Assembly (NCBI GenBank): GCA_001599715.1
Contig: BCHU01000010.1
Coordinates: 992,001 to 1,056,000, forward strand
Direction of reading: 5' to 3'
Length of the DNA stretch: 64,000 bases
Source: Phaeotremella fagi
Taxonomy: Eukaryota > Basidiomycota > Tremellomycetes > Tremellales > Phaeotremellaceae
The notes below the pieces were generated by a model. The model had not been told where the DNA came from. It worked only from the letters and a program-made list of their open reading frames with translations, and did not search any database. Both the position numbers and the translations under genes were made by a program. Positions 61,386-64,000 of the stretch are shown piece by piece. The first letter of the stretch is position 1. Every line of letters starts with the position of its first letter.

Positions 61386-62202
61386 TGTTGAAATGTGATT
61401 GTTTGTAAGCAATAAGCTGATTAGATTGATTTATACCTCAGATTCGTTTATTGTCGATGGTAAAAAAAGGTTTAAAATAGCGAGGCAAAGGTCAACTATT
61501 TATATGTCAGCTTGGAAATCCAACCACCAAGTAATCAAATGAATTCATACCCTTGTTCTAAAGGGGTTGTTAAGGGGATGGGGATAAGGAGAAAAGTGAC
61601 AACCTCCTGGTGATGCTCATCCATTCTGTGGTAAGAGGTAATAAATGGGAACGTCCAGTATTGATATTGCTTCAAGGGTGAAGTTACACAATCCTACGCA
61701 GTATCCAACTTGAAACTTGTTCATACACCGTTTAGTCCAATATGTGATGAATGGAAATCCTCATTTTGATATGTCTTCAAGGAGGGGATGAAAGTGATTC
61801 AGCAGTATCAAGCTCGAAACATGTTTATAATCAACATCCCTTTCAGTGCCACAAATGATGAAAGGAGATCACCAAGGAGAGGAAAGAGTCATATTACCAC
61901 AAGTTCAAACACCACCTCTCCTTCCAAGTACTCGAGTTCAAGGAGACTAACACGACTACTCATTTACTGCAGGAAAGCTCTATCTGAAAATCGCTCTTTT
62001 TGCTTTTGATTGCGATGAAAATATTGCAAGTAGGGTGAAACCTGGTGAAAGTGCCACCCACATTTGCAACCCATGCTTTGATACACTATCTAGATTGATT
62101 GTAAGCTTAAACAGAGCTTGAAGTTCAACAGAAGATGAACGACTTTCACAAGGTATACAAAAGTAAATACTACAAACCAACTTCACCTGAACTAGAACTT
62201 TT
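61386..62202. other. Spacer with a diverged direct repeat
   Basis: Two related blocks, about 61645-61735 and 61751-61849, share AATGGRAA, TTGATAT, CTTCAAGG, CAGTATCMA and CTYGAAAC in order. No supported gene; the plus-strand frame 61788-62009 lies in the second repeat and has no support. Confidence 0.5.
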
Positions 62203-62841
62203 CTACAGACCATTTCTTTGAACCGAACCTTCACCGTTAAGTGATACGTCCGAAAGAGCTTCCTCCGCCTCTTTAACCCAGTCACCCGTAACAACAACAG
62301 AGTTTGCTTTTAGACCTCCATCCCCACTCGAGAGACTATAACCATATCTCCCAAACGCACTCGCCAATTCATCAACAGCAGATTGTAAATCATCAGTTAA
62401 CCCTTTAACAACAGGAAAAAAATGTTTTGTAGTCTGTCCAATATCTTCTGTATAGAATTTCATCAAATCCTCGAATCTATAATACCCCATGACAAGTTTG
62501 AAAACAGAACTCTTTACACTTTTCTCAGATGATATGGCTAAACGATTATCGAGAGATGTTCTGAATTGATAAACTCTTGAGACGAATGTATGTTTTATCT
62601 GACCGTCGATATAATTCTTTTCACAGAATTCGGTAGTAGCTCGGGAGAAATTTTGGATGAGATTCGATAACGTTTTGATTGATTGTTCTGATTGAAGAAA
62701 TTGACTTTCCGTGATTGGGTCATCGAATTTCAGTTGACTTAGGAATTCGATGGGTTGTTTAGCTGTCGACAGGAAGCAATCTGCATCGTTGTATCTCCAG
62801 TCGAGAGTTTGGGTCAGCATCTGGGTTCGTGATCTGACCAT
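62203..62841 (-). CDS. Unassigned helical family K, member 3 (212 aa)
   Basis: Single exon from an ATG at 62841 (MVRSRTQMLTQTLDWRYND). It is helical throughout. The landmark block LSQLKFDDPITESQFLQSEQ is followed by TLSNLIQNFSRATTEF. Near the C terminus WVKEAEEALSDVS is the segment found decayed at 60295-60480. No targeting signal or known domain was recognised. Confidence 0.65.
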   Translation of the reverse strand: MVRSRTQMLTQTLDWRYNDADCFLSTAKQPIEFLSQLKFDDPITESQFLQSEQSIKTLSNLIQNFSRATTEFCEKNYIDGQIKHTFVSRVYQFRTSLDNRLAISSEKSVKSSVFKLVMGYYRFEDLMKFYTEDIGQTTKHFFPVVKGLTDDLQSAVDELASAFGRYGYSLSSGDGGLKANSVVVTGDWVKEAEEALSDVSLNGEGSVQRNGL

Positions 62842-63175
62842 TTCTTGCCTAAGACGAGTTTGTGTTGAATATAGAAATACAATAAAAGAAGTCTATAAAT
62901 TGAGATTGAAGACTACGATAGTAAAGGGACTCTGATTGGAAGCTCATCGCGGTGTTGGGATTCTCGATCCTTTGTTTGGAAGGGATGGGATCGAGAAAGC
63001 TGTTTGAGCTAGAGCACCTGCGTTAAAAGTACTTTACTGTTGTTTTCCACTTGAGAATATCTTTTTCTCTAACTTCATCAAAACGTCACTCTTATGTTCG
63101 CACCAGGATCCGGCCTCTGCTTGAAACCTTATGCATTCATTTTCTTCTATCACCCCAAGTCCAAATCTAGAAAAT
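62842..63175. other. Spacer between family K and the FGGY gene
   Basis: Upstream region of the 62841 gene and the 3' flank of the sugar kinase gene. Nothing else was seen. Confidence 0.35.
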
Positions 63176-64000
63176 CTACTCATCCAAAGTAGCCACAGCA
63201 ACCATCTCCCTCCATCTCCGTTGAACCTCCACGCTCTCCCTAAAAATCTTATATTTAACATCCAACAATTTCTTCTCCTTCACCCCCAATTCTCCAGTTC
63301 GAGGTTCAACCCTCAAAGCAGGTTTAGTCATGTCAACCATGATCTCCCAAAGTAATGCACCGTATTTTTCACCGTATTCGTCAGCTTGACTTTGGGTTTT
63401 GATCTCTTGGTTGATCTTTTGTGAGATCTCGTGGGCGTAGCGGGCTAGCATTGATGAACCTAGGACTACGGCTGCTGATGGTTGAGGTGGGATGATTATT
63501 GGCATTTGAAGGACTGTTGCGAGAAGTCTCATGAGTGGACCGTTTTTGGCTTGGGATCCTGGGTAGTTTCTATATCAGCTGCGTTATTGGTCAATGGCAA
63601 CGTAGCTCACCACTCATGTAAATGGAGTCAATTTTATGTCCCTTGGCGTTCATCTCATCCACAATGTGTCGTGTTTGTAACGCGATGGCCTGTGTCGAAT
63701 TGTCAGTCATTTGGTAGACGAGACTAGAGCTGAAATCCAACTCACTTCTAGAGTTACGTTGAATTTAGCGGCCAAATCTGACAGACCATCATCAAGAGTC
63801 AATCCAGTGATCATTCCTTTCATTTTAGGATCGGCGAGGGGTGAACGATTACCTAAAAGGCAAAATTGATCAGTTGGACTTGCGACGAACTCAGATGCCT
63901 TGGCTCACCATGCTACGAATTGTCAGTTGAATTCAAGATTATTTAATTTCAACTCACCAAATCTGGATAAATGTGCAAGTCCTTGGTAAGATGGGCTGAG
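63176..64000 (-). CDS. FGGY-family carbohydrate kinase, 3' part
   Basis: The gene enters from the right edge and ends at TAG (63176). In order: AHLTKDLHIYPDL, then HG, NRSPLADPKMKGMITG, LTLDDGLSDLAAKFNVTLE, AIALQTRHIVDEMNAKGH, the intron near 63556-63610, SQAKNGPLMRLLATVLQMP and AAVVLGSSMLARYA. The conserved PDxHGNRSPL block can be assembled only with a 4-base exon CATG at 63912-63909, flanked by TTCGTAG and GTGAGC. This type (FGGY/YDR109C) phosphorylates sugars such as D-ribulose. The N-terminal kinase half lies outside the window. Confidence 0.85.

Overview
The window is nuclear DNA from a fungus, most likely a tremellomycete basidiomycete (Cryptococcus/Kwoniella-like). The genes are intron-dense: introns are mostly 50-90 bases with GTAAGT/GTGAGT-type donors, coding exons can be very small, and both strands are used with short spacers. 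No tRNA, rRNA, CRISPR array or transposon was recognised. There are two unresolved bases (11888 and 45072).

Conserved genes form islands. 8457-14990 holds a bZIP factor, DPM2 and a B-type cyclin. 16072-18303 holds two unassigned genes. 24969-31132 holds a FET3-like multicopper ferroxidase divergent from an MFS transporter. 34427-43389 holds TOA2, a MOB4/phocein-like protein with a long acidic tail, a small membrane protein, and a continuous RSM22-PanB coding region. 46794-47326 is a rhodanese-like gene, 49368-50491 an FSH-type hydrolase, 50881-53852 a soluble fumarate reductase with a C-terminal cytochrome b5 domain, and 63176-64000 the 3' part of an FGGY sugar kinase.

Between these islands lie rapidly duplicating families that I cannot match to a described function. 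The largest is an F-box-like family with nine gene loci and one orphan 3' fragment (341-7476, 24480-24674, 31416-32807, 47903-49146, 54421-58991). Its members share an N-terminal F-box interrupted by a single phase-0 intron, a central HH...PGxxN block, a TS(V/I)xxY block and a CxxC pair at the extreme C terminus. Two copies look frameshifted. Other families are: small helical proteins at 19555-22196; W/Y-rich proteins on the minus strand at 18468-24161; a pair with a shared N-terminal domain at 44166-46600; and a second helical group on the minus strand at 59194-62841 with a decayed relic beside it.

Several duplications include the upstream region as well as the gene. A shared promoter element (GGCGCCAC plus an inverted repeat) occurs upstream of members of two different families. 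The most notable single-gene observations are the RSM22-PanB fusion, two exact ATCWGATAA iron-GATA palindromes upstream of the ferroxidase, and an inferred 4-base exon in the FGGY kinase.
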